NCBI GenBank assembly: GCA_023229175.1
Contig: JALNZV010000004.1
Span: 72,949 to 136,948, forward strand
Length of the DNA stretch: 64,000 bases
Source of the DNA: Tissierellaceae bacterium
GTDB taxonomy: Bacteria > Bacillota > Clostridia > Tissierellales > Tissierellaceae
Direction: 5' to 3'
The notes beneath the pieces were generated by a model. The model was not told the origin of the DNA. It saw only the letters and a list, made by a program, of their open reading frames with translations, and ran no database searches. The stretch's first letter is position 1. Every line of letters begins with the position of its first letter. The position numbers and the translations under genes were made by a program. Below, one piece after another: positions 33,693 to 42,056 of the stretch.

Positions 33693-34355
33693 GTGAAGTT
33701 TAAATCAAACTTCCTAGAAGTTGGTATGAAAATAGGACTTGAAAGAAATGATAGACCAGGACGCACTTCGTATGTCTCCCAGGTCCTTGATATAGTTGAA
33801 CCAGATAGAATTACGGTAAGTGGACCAATGAAAAAAAGCCAGTTAGTATTTATTCATAAAGGCGATGAACTGAAAATCTCCTATAATGTTGGTGAAAAGG
33901 GTACATTTTCCTTTAATGCTATTGTAATCTCCAGGGACTATTTACCTTTGTACAAACTAACATTAAAGAGAATATCTGAAATTAGAAAAATACAGTTAAG
34001 AAATTATTTTAGGCTACCTATTTCTTTTGAGGTTAATAAAAGTCATTTAATAGATGAGGAAAATGATGAATATTACTATGAAACTTGCGAGGCTAAGGAT
34101 GTCTCAGGAGGGGGTTTAAGGCTAAATTGCAAGTATAAACATAAACTTGGGGATAGGGTTAAATGTTCTTTCTTTATAAATGATACCTTAATAGAGGTAA
34201 CCGCAGTAGTTGTTAGGGTATCAGAAATAGATGTTTATAATTATAAATACAGTTTAGGGCTGTCTTTTATAGATATAAAAGAGTCATCTAGGGATGAGAT
34301 AATAAAATATATATTTGAACAACAAAGAATTTTGCGTATAAAGGGATTGATTTAG
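33693..34355 (+). CDS. PilZ domain protein, YcgR/YpfA-like flagellar brake
   Basis: Protein of 220 residues with an N-terminal YcgR-type domain (about 1-95; FKSNFLEVGMKIGLERN, KGDELKISYN) and a C-terminal PilZ domain. The cyclic-di-GMP motifs are visible: R-x3-R in LRNYFRLPISF at about residue 103 and D-x-S-x2-G in KDVSGGGLRLNC at about 140. In other bacteria such proteins slow the motor or stator when c-di-GMP is high. Its place inside the operon, between flhG and cheB, strongly suggests motility control. It starts with GTG 33693 right after the flhG stop, with GAGGTGG upstream. Confidence 0.9.
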   Translation: MKFKSNFLEVGMKIGLERNDRPGRTSYVSQVLDIVEPDRITVSGPMKKSQLVFIHKGDELKISYNVGEKGTFSFNAIVISRDYLPLYKLTLKRISEIRKIQLRNYFRLPISFEVNKSHLIDEENDEYYYETCEAKDVSGGGLRLNCKYKHKLGDRVKCSFFINDTLIEVTAVVVRVSEIDVYNYKYSLGLSFIDIKESSRDEIIKYIFEQQRILRIKGLI

Positions 34356-35402
34356 ATGATAAGGGTTCTAATAGTTGATGATTCAGCTTTAATTAGGAGA
34401 ATTTTGACTGATATCTTGCAATCAGATGATGAAATCAAAGTAATTGGAACAGCTAAAGATGGCAAAGATGCTCTGGAAAAGATTGAAATACTAAAACCAG
34501 ATATAGTTACATTAGATGTGGAAATGCCTTTAATGGATGGTTTGACAACCTTAAAACTTATAGTTGCAAAATATGAGATTCCAGTAATAATGATTAGTTC
34601 ATTGACACAGGAAGGTGCTGACTTAACCCTGAGGGCTTTAGATGAAGGGGCAGTAGATTTCTTACCTAAGCCTACAAATGTTTTTAATTTAGGGCAAAAG
34701 GATAGTAAATTAGAAATTATTGAAAAGGTTAAGGCGGGTGCAAAGTGTAAATTGTCTTCAACTCAACCTATAAAAAGAGTTGGTGCAATAAAGGTATCAA
34801 AAAGAGATTTTAAGGTCCTTGAGAAGGGTTTTTCAAACATAGTGGCAATAGGTACATCTACTGGAGGGCCAAGGGCATTACAAACTTTAGTGCCACAAAT
34901 TCCTAGTAATATTAATGCCTCTATTGTCATAGTGCAACATATGCCGCCTAAATTTACAAAATCCTTAGCTGATAGATTAGATTCGATTTCAAACATTCGA
35001 ATCAAGGAAGCTGAAGACGGTGATATTATACAAAGGGGGAATGGATATATTGCACCAGGAGATTATCATCTTACTTTGGTTAAGGAAAATAACAATTTAG
35101 TCATTAGATTAAATCAAGAACCGCAAGTTATGGGATTAAGGCCTACTGTTGATATCATGATGAGGTCCATAGCTAAAATAAGTGGATACTCTAAAATAGG
35201 GGTAATATTAACTGGTATGGGTTCCGATGGAATGATAGGTATCAAGGAAATCAAAGAATCTGGTGGATATACAATTGCACAAGACGAGTATACATCTGTT
35301 GTCTTCGGAATGCCAAAAGCGGCCATAGCTACTAATTGTATTGATGAAGTTTTGCCAATTGAAAGCATAGGCGATAAAATAATAAGTAAAGTGGGGATGT
35401 AA
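34356..35402 (+). CDS. cheB: Chemotaxis protein-glutamate methylesterase/glutamine deamidase CheB
   Basis: Receiver-methylesterase that removes methyl groups from chemoreceptors for adaptation. The receiver has VDDSALIRRIL and phosphoacceptor Asp54 (TLDVEMPLMDG). The catalytic domain has the serine motif GTSTGGPRALQTL, the histidine motif QHMPPKFTKSLADRLD, GYIAPGDYHL and the aspartate motif LTGMGSDGM. Length is 348. The partner methyltransferase CheR is not in this window. It is joined directly to the PilZ gene and cheA. Confidence 0.97.
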   Translation: MIRVLIVDDSALIRRILTDILQSDDEIKVIGTAKDGKDALEKIEILKPDIVTLDVEMPLMDGLTTLKLIVAKYEIPVIMISSLTQEGADLTLRALDEGAVDFLPKPTNVFNLGQKDSKLEIIEKVKAGAKCKLSSTQPIKRVGAIKVSKRDFKVLEKGFSNIVAIGTSTGGPRALQTLVPQIPSNINASIVIVQHMPPKFTKSLADRLDSISNIRIKEAEDGDIIQRGNGYIAPGDYHLTLVKENNNLVIRLNQEPQVMGLRPTVDIMMRSIAKISGYSKIGVILTGMGSDGMIGIKEIKESGGYTIAQDEYTSVVFGMPKAAIATNCIDEVLPIESIGDKIISKVGM

Positions 35403-35404
35403 TT

Positions 35405-37396
35405 ATGGATTTAGATATTAGCCAATATATAAACATATTCGTAGAAGAAGCTAAGGAACATCTACAAAATATGAATGAAGTACTCCTTGAATTGGAAAAA
35501 AGTCCATCGAATTTGGGTTATGTAAATGAGATTTTTAGAGTTGCCCATACAATAAAGGGAATGTCTGGCACCATGGGATTTCAAAATATGGCAAACCTAA
35601 CTCATGAAATGGAAAATGTTTTACAAGCCGCAAGAAGTAGTGAAATATCAATATCCGGTGAGATAATAGACATCTTATTTGAATGTTTTGATGCACTGGA
35701 TACCTCAGTAAATCATATTGTAGATTTTGGTGAAGAGGATAATAATACACATAAACCTTTAATCAATCGACTTTCTGAGCTTTTGGTTGAGAACAAAGAA
35801 GTGCCCAATAACCGAAATTCAAATAAGGAAATTAAGATGGACCAATATTTAATAAACGCTCTCCATCTGGCAAGAAATAAGGGATTAAATGCATATACTA
35901 TAGAATTTACTCTTAACGAGTCTTGTATGCTTAAATCTGCTAGGGCCTTTATTATATTCAACACTTTAGAAACTTTTGGCGATGTGATTTATTCAAATCC
36001 TCCCACAGAAGATATAGAAGATGAAAAATTTGATTTAGAGTTTTCAGTAGTTTTAATTAGTGAATATGACAGGGAAGAGATCCTTAAGGAATTAAATCAA
36101 ATTTCAGAAGTTGATAATATAAATTTATCCTATATTGAATCAATTGATGGTTTTCCAGAAGACGATGTACATCTTGAGACCATTGAAAACTTTGATAAAT
36201 CAAGTACTGAAGAAACTAAAAGCGATAGACCAGCCCAAAGCAATCTGGGTAAAATTGGAAAAACTGTTAGGGTTGATATTGACAGGCTAGATAATCTTAT
36301 GAACTTAGTAAGTGAACTTATAATAATTAAAACTAGGATGGATGATTTAAGCGAAAAATCGACCGGCGAGAATATGACTGAGGCAATCGAATATTTAGAA
36401 AGAATTACAACGAATTTACACGATGCCGTAATGAAAGTAAGAATGGTTCCAATAGAAAGAGTGTTTAATAGATTCCCAAGATTAGTCAGGGATTTATCAA
36501 AAGAATTAAGCAAGGAAATAGATTTGCAAATGAGCGGAGAGGAGACAGAAGTCGATAGGACTGTTATAGATGAAATAGGAGACCCCTTGATACATCTAAT
36601 TAGGAACTCCATAGACCACGGAATTGAGCTGCCAGCTGATAGACTGAAGGTAGGGAAACCAGAGAAAGGAACAGTAATTCTAAAATCATACCCTGATGGG
36701 AACAATGTGGTGATAGAAGTTGAAGATGATGGGAGAGGAATAGAAAGAGAACGTATTTTGAAAAAGGCCATTGAAAAAGGATTAATCGACGATAGAGAGT
36801 CGGAAAACCTGTCCCTTGAAGACACCATTAACCTGATGTTTTTACCAGGCTTTAGTACATCTGAAATAGTGTCAGATGTTTCTGGTAGAGGAGTTGGGCT
36901 AGATGTCGTAAAGAGCAAAATAGAGTCAATCAACGGAAGCATTGAAGTACAGAGCATAAAAGACAAAGGAACAAAGTTTATAATTCGAATTCCTTTGACT
37001 CTAGCTATAATACAAGCACTACTTATTAGGTTAAACGAAGAGATATATGCTATTCCATTAAGTTCCGTTACAGAAATAATTAACATTTCAGAGGATATGA
37101 TTAGGGATGTACAAGGGCAAGAAATAGTATTATACAGGGGAAATACCTTATCTATCCTTAGATTAAAAGACCTGTTAGACTTAGAAGAAGATAAGAACAT
37201 TGAAGATTTTGTTGTAGTAGTCATAAACAAAGGAGACAAACAAGCTGGACTAATAGTTGATAGCTTAATAGGTCAACAAGAAATAGTAATAAAAGGTCTC
37301 GGTAAATATCTAAATGGAACCAGGTACCTATCAGGTGCTACAATACTGGGTAATGGAAATATATCATTAATATTAGATGTAAATTCTTTAATATAG
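35405..37396 (+). CDS. cheA: Chemotaxis histidine kinase CheA
   Basis: Cytoplasmic kinase that forms arrays with CheW and receptors. P1 (about 1-110) has the phosphorylated His48 in VAHTIKGMSGTMGF. A P2 CheY/CheB-docking domain is at about 150-245. P3 dimerisation helices begin near RVDIDRLDNLMNLVSEL. The P4 ATPase has N box HLIRNSIDHGIE, G1 VEDDGRGI and G2 GRGVGLDVVKSKIESI, and P5 is the CheW-like end. Length is 663, normal. ATG 35405 lies two bases after cheB. Confidence 0.98.
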   Translation: MDLDISQYINIFVEEAKEHLQNMNEVLLELEKSPSNLGYVNEIFRVAHTIKGMSGTMGFQNMANLTHEMENVLQAARSSEISISGEIIDILFECFDALDTSVNHIVDFGEEDNNTHKPLINRLSELLVENKEVPNNRNSNKEIKMDQYLINALHLARNKGLNAYTIEFTLNESCMLKSARAFIIFNTLETFGDVIYSNPPTEDIEDEKFDLEFSVVLISEYDREEILKELNQISEVDNINLSYIESIDGFPEDDVHLETIENFDKSSTEETKSDRPAQSNLGKIGKTVRVDIDRLDNLMNLVSELIIIKTRMDDLSEKSTGENMTEAIEYLERITTNLHDAVMKVRMVPIERVFNRFPRLVRDLSKELSKEIDLQMSGEETEVDRTVIDEIGDPLIHLIRNSIDHGIELPADRLKVGKPEKGTVILKSYPDGNNVVIEVEDDGRGIERERILKKAIEKGLIDDRESENLSLEDTINLMFLPGFSTSEIVSDVSGRGVGLDVVKSKIESINGSIEVQSIKDKGTKFIIRIPLTLAIIQALLIRLNEEIYAIPLSSVTEIINISEDMIRDVQGQEIVLYRGNTLSILRLKDLLDLEEDKNIEDFVVVVINKGDKQAGLIVDSLIGQQEIVIKGLGKYLNGTRYLSGATILGNGNISLILDVNSLI

Positions 37397-37406
37397 GAGG
37401 GATAAG

Positions 37407-37835
37407 ATGTCTTCTGCAATCGACAATAAATACGTTACTTTTAAACTGAATAAGGAATTTTATGGTTTTCCCATAGACAAGGTAATATCCATAGAGAGAA
37501 TGCAAAAGTTTACTAGGATTCCCAATGGTCCTACTCACTTAAAAGGCGTGATAAACCTTAGAGGAGAGGTAATACCTTTAATCGACCTTAGACAAAAGCT
37601 AGATATGGAACTAAAGGAAATAGACAACAATTCTCGTATAATTATTGTTACGGAGGACGATATTGTAGCTGGTTTAATCGTCGATTCTTCATCTGAGGTC
37701 ATGGAAATTGACAGTGGCAATATCGACATAATGCCCACTACTGAAAATGATGATGCTACTTGTGTATCGGGAATTGGCAAGATTGAAAATAGATTGATAA
37801 TTTTATTGGAACTTTCGAAACTACTTGAAAATTAG
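37407..37835 (+). CDS. cheW: Chemotaxis coupling protein CheW
   Basis: Adaptor of 142 residues that links CheA to receptors. The double-barrel fold is indicated by YVTFKLNKEFYGFPIDKVISIERM, TRIPNGPTHLKGVINLRGEVIPLIDLRQKL, IVAGLIVDSSSEVMEI and the final GIGKIENRLIILLELSKLL. The ATG has TAGGAGGGAT upstream. It follows cheA by 11 bases and precedes cheC. Confidence 0.97.
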   Translation: MSSAIDNKYVTFKLNKEFYGFPIDKVISIERMQKFTRIPNGPTHLKGVINLRGEVIPLIDLRQKLDMELKEIDNNSRIIIVTEDDIVAGLIVDSSSEVMEIDSGNIDIMPTTENDDATCVSGIGKIENRLIILLELSKLLEN

Positions 37836-37844
37836 GGGTGCAAT

Positions 37845-38459
37845 ATGACTATAAATGTTGATAATTTAAACAACTTTATGATAGATGTTCTAAAGGAATT
37901 AGGCAATATTGGAGCAGGGAATGCTGCTACAGCCTTAGCTAGCATGATATCTAAGAAGGTAGATATGAATGTTCCCAATGTACGAATATTGGAATTCAAT
38001 AAAGTAGCTGAAATATTGGGTGGAGAAGAAAATTTAGTCGTAGGAATATACTTTGAGTTAACAGAAGACATTGTCGGGAATATGATGTTTGCACTAGATA
38101 TGGATTCAGCTGTGAATTTAACAAACATTCTGTTTAACAGGAAAAAGGAAAGCCTTGATTTGGATGAAATGGACATATCGGCATTATCAGAAATAGGAAA
38201 TATTATTGCATCTTCATATGCCAATTCTTTGTCTACCTTGACAGGATTAAAGATTTTTATATCAATTCCCTCAATTTCCATAGATATGGCAGGGGCCATA
38301 TTGAGTGTTCCCGCTATACAATACGGCCATGTGGCCGATCATGCATTAATGATAGAAACCGTATTTGAAGAAGACCAAAATCTCGTATCTGGGAATTTAT
38401 TTTTCCTGCCAAATTTAAAATCTTTTGAAAAAATACTAAAAGCATTAGGGGTAAATTAG
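37845..38459 (+). CDS. cheC: CheY-P phosphatase CheC
   Basis: Adaptation phosphatase of 204 residues that also binds CheD. Both active-site helices with the D/S-x3-E-x2-N pattern are intact: IDVLKELGNIGAGNAATALASM near residue 15 and ISALSEIGNIIASSYANSLSTL near residue 115. A conserved SIDMAGAILSVP stretch follows. Family members are about 200 residues. It is adjacent to cheD, its partner, two bases downstream. Confidence 0.96.
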   Translation: MTINVDNLNNFMIDVLKELGNIGAGNAATALASMISKKVDMNVPNVRILEFNKVAEILGGEENLVVGIYFELTEDIVGNMMFALDMDSAVNLTNILFNRKKESLDLDEMDISALSEIGNIIASSYANSLSTLTGLKIFISIPSISIDMAGAILSVPAIQYGHVADHALMIETVFEEDQNLVSGNLFFLPNLKSFEKILKALGVN

Positions 38460-38460
38460 A

Positions 38461-38949
38461 ATGAATATTGAAACTATAAAAGTGGGAATGGCAGATTTAA
38501 ATGTTACAAAATCACCTAATAACTTAACAACCTTAGGGCTTGGTTCATGCGTAGGTATAACCTTGTATGATAAGATTAATAAAGTTGCTGGTTTAGCCCA
38601 TATTATGTTACCATCCAGCAAGGAAATAAAAAATAATGACAATAAGGCAAAATTTGCAGATACAGGTATCGAAGAATTGATACGGCAAATGATAGTTTTG
38701 GGTGCAAATAAAAGCAATTTAGTTGCCAAAATTGCGGGTGGTTCTCAAATGTTTAACTTTAATTCAAGTAATGATATGCTTAGAATTGGAGATAGAAACG
38801 TTGTAGCGACAAAGTCTAAATTAAAGGAACTAAATATTAGAATAATATCTGAAGACACAGGTGGAAATTTTGGAAGAACCATAGTGTTAGATTCATCAGA
38901 CGGGTCGTTACACGTAAGAACAATTGGCCATGGAGAAAAAACAATATAG
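38461..38949 (+). CDS. cheD: Chemoreceptor glutamine deamidase CheD
   Basis: Enzyme of 162 residues that deamidates receptor glutamines and, with CheC, forms a feedback loop. Catalytic Cys30 is in LGLGSCVGITLYD and His47 in AGLAHIMLPSS; the conserved threonine region follows (FADTGIEELIRQM). IAGGSQMF, IGDRN and the end IISEDTGGNFGRTIVLDSSDGSLHVR agree with the family. The ATG directly follows cheC, so both are probably translated together. Confidence 0.97.
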   Translation: MNIETIKVGMADLNVTKSPNNLTTLGLGSCVGITLYDKINKVAGLAHIMLPSSKEIKNNDNKAKFADTGIEELIRQMIVLGANKSNLVAKIAGGSQMFNFNSSNDMLRIGDRNVVATKSKLKELNIRIISEDTGGNFGRTIVLDSSDGSLHVRTIGHGEKTI

Positions 38950-38968
38950 TTTCCATGGGGGGATAAAT

Positions 38969-39715
38969 ATGGACATAGAATATATGTGGATTAAATATAA
39001 AGATACTAAAAGTAGGGAACTAAAGAACGAACTTATAGAACATTATATAGACCTTGTTAAAATTGTTTCAGGTAGAATGTACAATTATTATGGCAGCAAG
39101 GTTGAATACGATGATTTAATGGGCTATGGTATCCTGGGGCTAATTGATAGTATAGATAAATTTGATATAACAAAAAATATTAAATTTGAAACATATGCTC
39201 AGATTAGAATTAAGGGGGCAATTATAGATAGCATAAGGAAACTTGACTGGGTACCAAGGTCTTTACGGAAGAAGTCGCGAGACGTACAAAACACTATTTA
39301 TATGTTGGAAAACAAATTAGGCAGATCGCCAACAAATATGGAAATTTCAAAGGAGTTAAATATTTCATTAAAGGAATTGGAAATGCTTTTATCGGATATA
39401 TCTACATTTAATGTATCATCCCTAGAAGAAGTTCTTTTTACGAAAGGTGAATATTTTGGAGATCTTAAAAATCACGAACACTCACCTGATGAAGTATATT
39501 TAAACAAAGAAGTTAAAGAAATTCTAGTAAATTCAATTGACAAATTATCACAAAATGAAAAGACTATAATCACTTTATATTACTACGAAGAATTAACATA
39601 TAAAGAAATTGGTTATATTATGGATTTATCGGAATCTAGGATTTCGCAAGTACATAGCAAAGCCATCTTAAAAATGAAAAACCATTTAAAAACCCAAGGT
39701 ATAGATGGGAGCTAA
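38969..39715 (+). CDS. fliA: Flagellar RNA polymerase sigma factor FliA (SigD)
   Basis: Sigma-28 family factor for late flagellar, motor and chemotaxis genes. Region 2 is visible in VEYDDLMGYGILGLIDSIDKFDITKNIKFETYAQIRIKGAIID, and SIRKLDWVPRSLRKKSRD follows. Region 3 has LGRSPTNMEISKELNIS, and region 4 is LTYKEIGYIMDLSESRISQVHSKAILKMK. ATG 38969 with GGGGGGAT upstream is used; an in-frame ATG at 38924 would extend into cheD without support. Length is 248. Being near the end of the operon ties its synthesis to transcription of the whole block, as for sigD in Bacillus. The partner FlgM is not in the window. Confidence 0.96.
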   Translation: MDIEYMWIKYKDTKSRELKNELIEHYIDLVKIVSGRMYNYYGSKVEYDDLMGYGILGLIDSIDKFDITKNIKFETYAQIRIKGAIIDSIRKLDWVPRSLRKKSRDVQNTIYMLENKLGRSPTNMEISKELNISLKELEMLLSDISTFNVSSLEEVLFTKGEYFGDLKNHEHSPDEVYLNKEVKEILVNSIDKLSQNEKTIITLYYYEELTYKEIGYIMDLSESRISQVHSKAILKMKNHLKTQGIDGS

Positions 39716-39727
39716 TAGGAGGTAAAT

Positions 39728-41122
39728 ATGTACAAAATCGGTCAAAATATTATACTAGACATTAGCAGGGACGGCCTAAATGGTTACATAACTATAAAGA
39801 GCAAAGATGAAGATAAAGATAAAGAAACATTAGATTGTACCCTTGAAAAAGATAGTATATTAAGAGAAATTCAAAGCTACTTTTCATATGGATTAGATTT
39901 AGAATTAGTCCTGAGAATTTTAGAATGTAACACCTATGACGAAAAGACGCAAATTGCCTGGGGCAAAGCCCCAATTTCAGGAAAAGATGGAACCATTAAA
40001 TATTTCTTTGAAATGAATAAACCTATGCTGCCAAAATTAAGAGATGATGGAACCGTTGACTATAAAGAATTAGACTCTATTAATGTCGTTAAAAAAGACG
40101 ATGTGTTGGCGGAAATTATTCCACCTGAAGAAGGAGTTGATGGAATAAAAGTCAATGGTGATCCAATTCCCCATGTTAAAGGGAAGACCCCTAGATTTTC
40201 TTATGGCAAAAATACATTTGTGTCGTCAGACGGTAGATTACTATCATCAACTATTGACGGATTAGTTGAATTCAGTAATGGTAAAATTAGTGTCTCGGAA
40301 ATACTAGTACTGGAATATATAAATAATGCCACAGGGAATATAGATTTTACAGGAAATGTAATCATAAATAAGGACATATTGAATGGTTTTAGTTTAACCA
40401 CAACCGGTTCTGTTGAAATAAAAGGTGCTGTAGAGGGTGGAAATATAAAATGCAATGGAGATGTTTTAGTAAGGCAAGGTATTCAAGGGTATAATAAGCT
40501 TACAGTCAATAGCAATGGAAATTTGTCGACAAAGTTTATTGAAAATTCTATTATTACAGTTAGCGGGAATATTGCAGCTGAGGCAATTATGCATAGCGAC
40601 GTATCTTCAAAATCAAATATTTTAGTAATTGGTAGAAAAGGTCTTATAGTTGGTGGAATATGTAGAGCAAAATTTGAAATTAGAGCGAAAATCATAGGTT
40701 CTTCTATGGCAACCACAACAGTTTTAGAAGTTGGTATAGACCCAGAATTAAAGCAGCGAACCAACGAACTTGAAGAACAGATTAAGGTTAAGAAAGGCAA
40801 CATCGATAGAATAGAGCAATCACTTAAAGTATTAGAATTTTTAAAAAGAACTGGTAGATTAGATGGAAAAAAATTGGAGCTTTATTCTGATTTGACAAAG
40901 GTAAATATTCAATTAGATGCTGAAATCATAAAGATGGAGAAAGAACTGTTAAATGTCACTGAAAAGATAGGGAATATGGCCAGGGGGCAAATAAAAGTCT
41001 CCGATACTATATATCCTGGTGTCAAGATTGTCATTGGAAATAGTTTTATGTATATAAGAGATGAAATGAAAAGATGTACATTTTATGAAGACGGTGGGGA
41101 TATTAGGGTAGGTCCATATTAA
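39728..41122 (+). CDS. FapA family protein (DUF342)
   Basis: Protein of 464 residues. An N-terminal region (about 75-185) shows the FapA signature YDEKTQIAWGKAPISGKDGTIKYFF, IPPEEGVDGIKVNGDPIP and LLSSTIDGLVEF. A central beta-helix-like repeat region follows (GNIDFTGNVIINKDILNGF, GSVEIKGAVEGG, NIKCNGDVLVRQGI). A C-terminal coiled coil at about 340-415 is also visible. The family is widespread and often near flagellar or chemotaxis genes; its molecular role is not well established. It is placed right after fliA with AGGAGG before the start, so it belongs to the cluster. Confidence 0.88.
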   Translation: MYKIGQNIILDISRDGLNGYITIKSKDEDKDKETLDCTLEKDSILREIQSYFSYGLDLELVLRILECNTYDEKTQIAWGKAPISGKDGTIKYFFEMNKPMLPKLRDDGTVDYKELDSINVVKKDDVLAEIIPPEEGVDGIKVNGDPIPHVKGKTPRFSYGKNTFVSSDGRLLSSTIDGLVEFSNGKISVSEILVLEYINNATGNIDFTGNVIINKDILNGFSLTTTGSVEIKGAVEGGNIKCNGDVLVRQGIQGYNKLTVNSNGNLSTKFIENSIITVSGNIAAEAIMHSDVSSKSNILVIGRKGLIVGGICRAKFEIRAKIIGSSMATTTVLEVGIDPELKQRTNELEEQIKVKKGNIDRIEQSLKVLEFLKRTGRLDGKKLELYSDLTKVNIQLDAEIIKMEKELLNVTEKIGNMARGQIKVSDTIYPGVKIVIGNSFMYIRDEMKRCTFYEDGGDIRVGPY

Positions 41123-41133
41123 GGGGTGATTCG

Positions 41134-41460
41134 GTGTCTATAAAACCAATTGATTATAATGTTATGCTCCCAAAGACACAGGAAATATCTAGTATCAAAC
41201 ACGTAGAAAGTGAAAAACATAGAAATGTAGTGGAGAGTACTGTTGTACAGCATGAAAGAGATATTGATAGAAATAAAAAGAGAGTAATAGATTTAGAAAA
41301 AAGTAGCGAACCAAAAATTAAAAGAGAAGATGGACAGAAAAATCAAAATATGTCAAGTAACAAAAAGAAAAAGAAAGATAAAAGAAAGAAAAAAGATGAA
41401 GAGACAGACAGTAACAAGGGTTCAAGTAATGTTGGCAACAATATTGATATTCATATATAA
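41134..41460 (+). CDS. Small, highly charged protein of unknown function
   Basis: 108 residues, no recognised domain. The first 25 residues, SIKPIDYNVMLPKTQEISSI, look like a conserved peptide that I believe recurs in small proteins next to FapA in Clostridia, but I cannot verify this. The rest is polar and probably disordered, with a lysine run (NKKKKKDKRKKKDEE) at about residues 76-90 and an acidic/glycine end. There is no membrane segment or signal peptide. Start is GTG 41134 with AAGGGGTGAT upstream. It follows FapA closely and ends eight bases before the next small gene's possible TTG, so it is co-transcribed. Confidence 0.75.
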   Translation: MSIKPIDYNVMLPKTQEISSIKHVESEKHRNVVESTVVQHERDIDRNKKRVIDLEKSSEPKIKREDGQKNQNMSSNKKKKKDKRKKKDEETDSNKGSSNVGNNIDIHI

Positions 41461-41479
41461 TATATAGTTGAGGTGTAAA

Positions 41480-41923
41480 ATGTTAATAATAATTTTTAAT
41501 GCTATGGGGTTAATTCTAATTATATTTTCATTATTTGTTATAGCTAAAGACTTTAAAAAAGATAATGAGAAATCCAAAGATTTAAATAGGATAGAAAATG
41601 ATGTAAAAGAATACTACAAGTTAACGGAAGAAATCGTAGAAACTTTTGATCAGATTATAGATAATAAATTAGAATTAATCAATCATGGGCAAACCTCTAA
41701 CGTTGGTGTTGTGCAAAAACCTCAAAATGAAATAACATATAGCGAAGGCGATGACAATTTAGAATTGCATAATAGCGAAAATCCAGACAAAGAATATATA
41801 AATCAAATTATTAATCTGCGTTCTATTGGATTAACGAGAGAAGAAATAGCAAGAAAGTTAAATAAAGGGATTCGAGAAGTAGATATTATACTAAAGATTT
41901 ACAACAACAAAAATAAAAGTTAA
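41480..41923 (+). CDS. SwrB-position membrane protein with C-terminal HTH-like segment
   Basis: Protein of 147 residues. One N-terminal transmembrane segment (LIIIFNAMGLILIIFSLFVI, residues 2-21) is followed by a charged coiled coil (about 22-70), a polar linker, and a C-terminal helix-turn-helix-like end INLRSIGLTREEIARKLNKG then REVDIILKIYN. B. subtilis has swrB, also a single-pass membrane protein, in exactly this place between sigD and rpsB, where it stimulates FliP-dependent export assembly; the layout here is analogous, and DUF6115-type proteins look like this. Homology cannot be proven by eye. ATG 41480 is used because GAGGTG precedes it. It is the last gene of the fla/che cluster. Confidence 0.7.
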   Translation: MLIIIFNAMGLILIIFSLFVIAKDFKKDNEKSKDLNRIENDVKEYYKLTEEIVETFDQIIDNKLELINHGQTSNVGVVQKPQNEITYSEGDDNLELHNSENPDKEYINQIINLRSIGLTREEIARKLNKGIREVDIILKIYNNKNKS

Positions 41924-41929
41924 AAATGA

Positions 41930-41958
41930 TTGATTTGGTAAAAGTCTTATGTTATACT
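41930..41958 (+). promoter_or_regulatory. Promoter for rpsB-tsf
   Basis: TTGATT (41930-41935) and TATACT (41953-41958) are spaced 17 bases, a strong housekeeping promoter just after the last gene of the fla/che cluster. Transcription would start near 41965 and produce a 90-base leader. It frees the essential translation genes from flagellar control. Confidence 0.65.
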
Positions 41959-41964
41959 ACTATA

Positions 41965-42056
41965 GTGATTACACACATTCCTCGATATTTAAGGTAGTGC
42001 CGGAAGGTTCCTTAAATATATGAAGGGAATGGAGGAAAAACTCGGAGGTGAAGATA
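41965..42056 (+). promoter_or_regulatory. Structured rpsB (S2) mRNA leader
   Basis: The leader has a perfect 10-bp helix, 41985-41994 with 42010-42019, closing a 15-base loop that contains GCCGGAAGG. It is enclosed by a second helix, CATTCC at 41976-41981 with GGAATG at 42026-42031. The architecture (nested stems before the S2 start) is consistent with autoregulation by S2 as known in several bacteria. Which Rfam family it belongs to, if any, is not determined here. Confidence 0.55.

Noticed and set aside
36130..37239. Long open frame of 369 codons on the minus strand
   Set aside because: It lies wholly inside cheA, whose protein motifs are complete. The minus-strand translation is serine- and isoleucine-rich with no family signal, as expected of an antisense shadow in AT-rich coding DNA.
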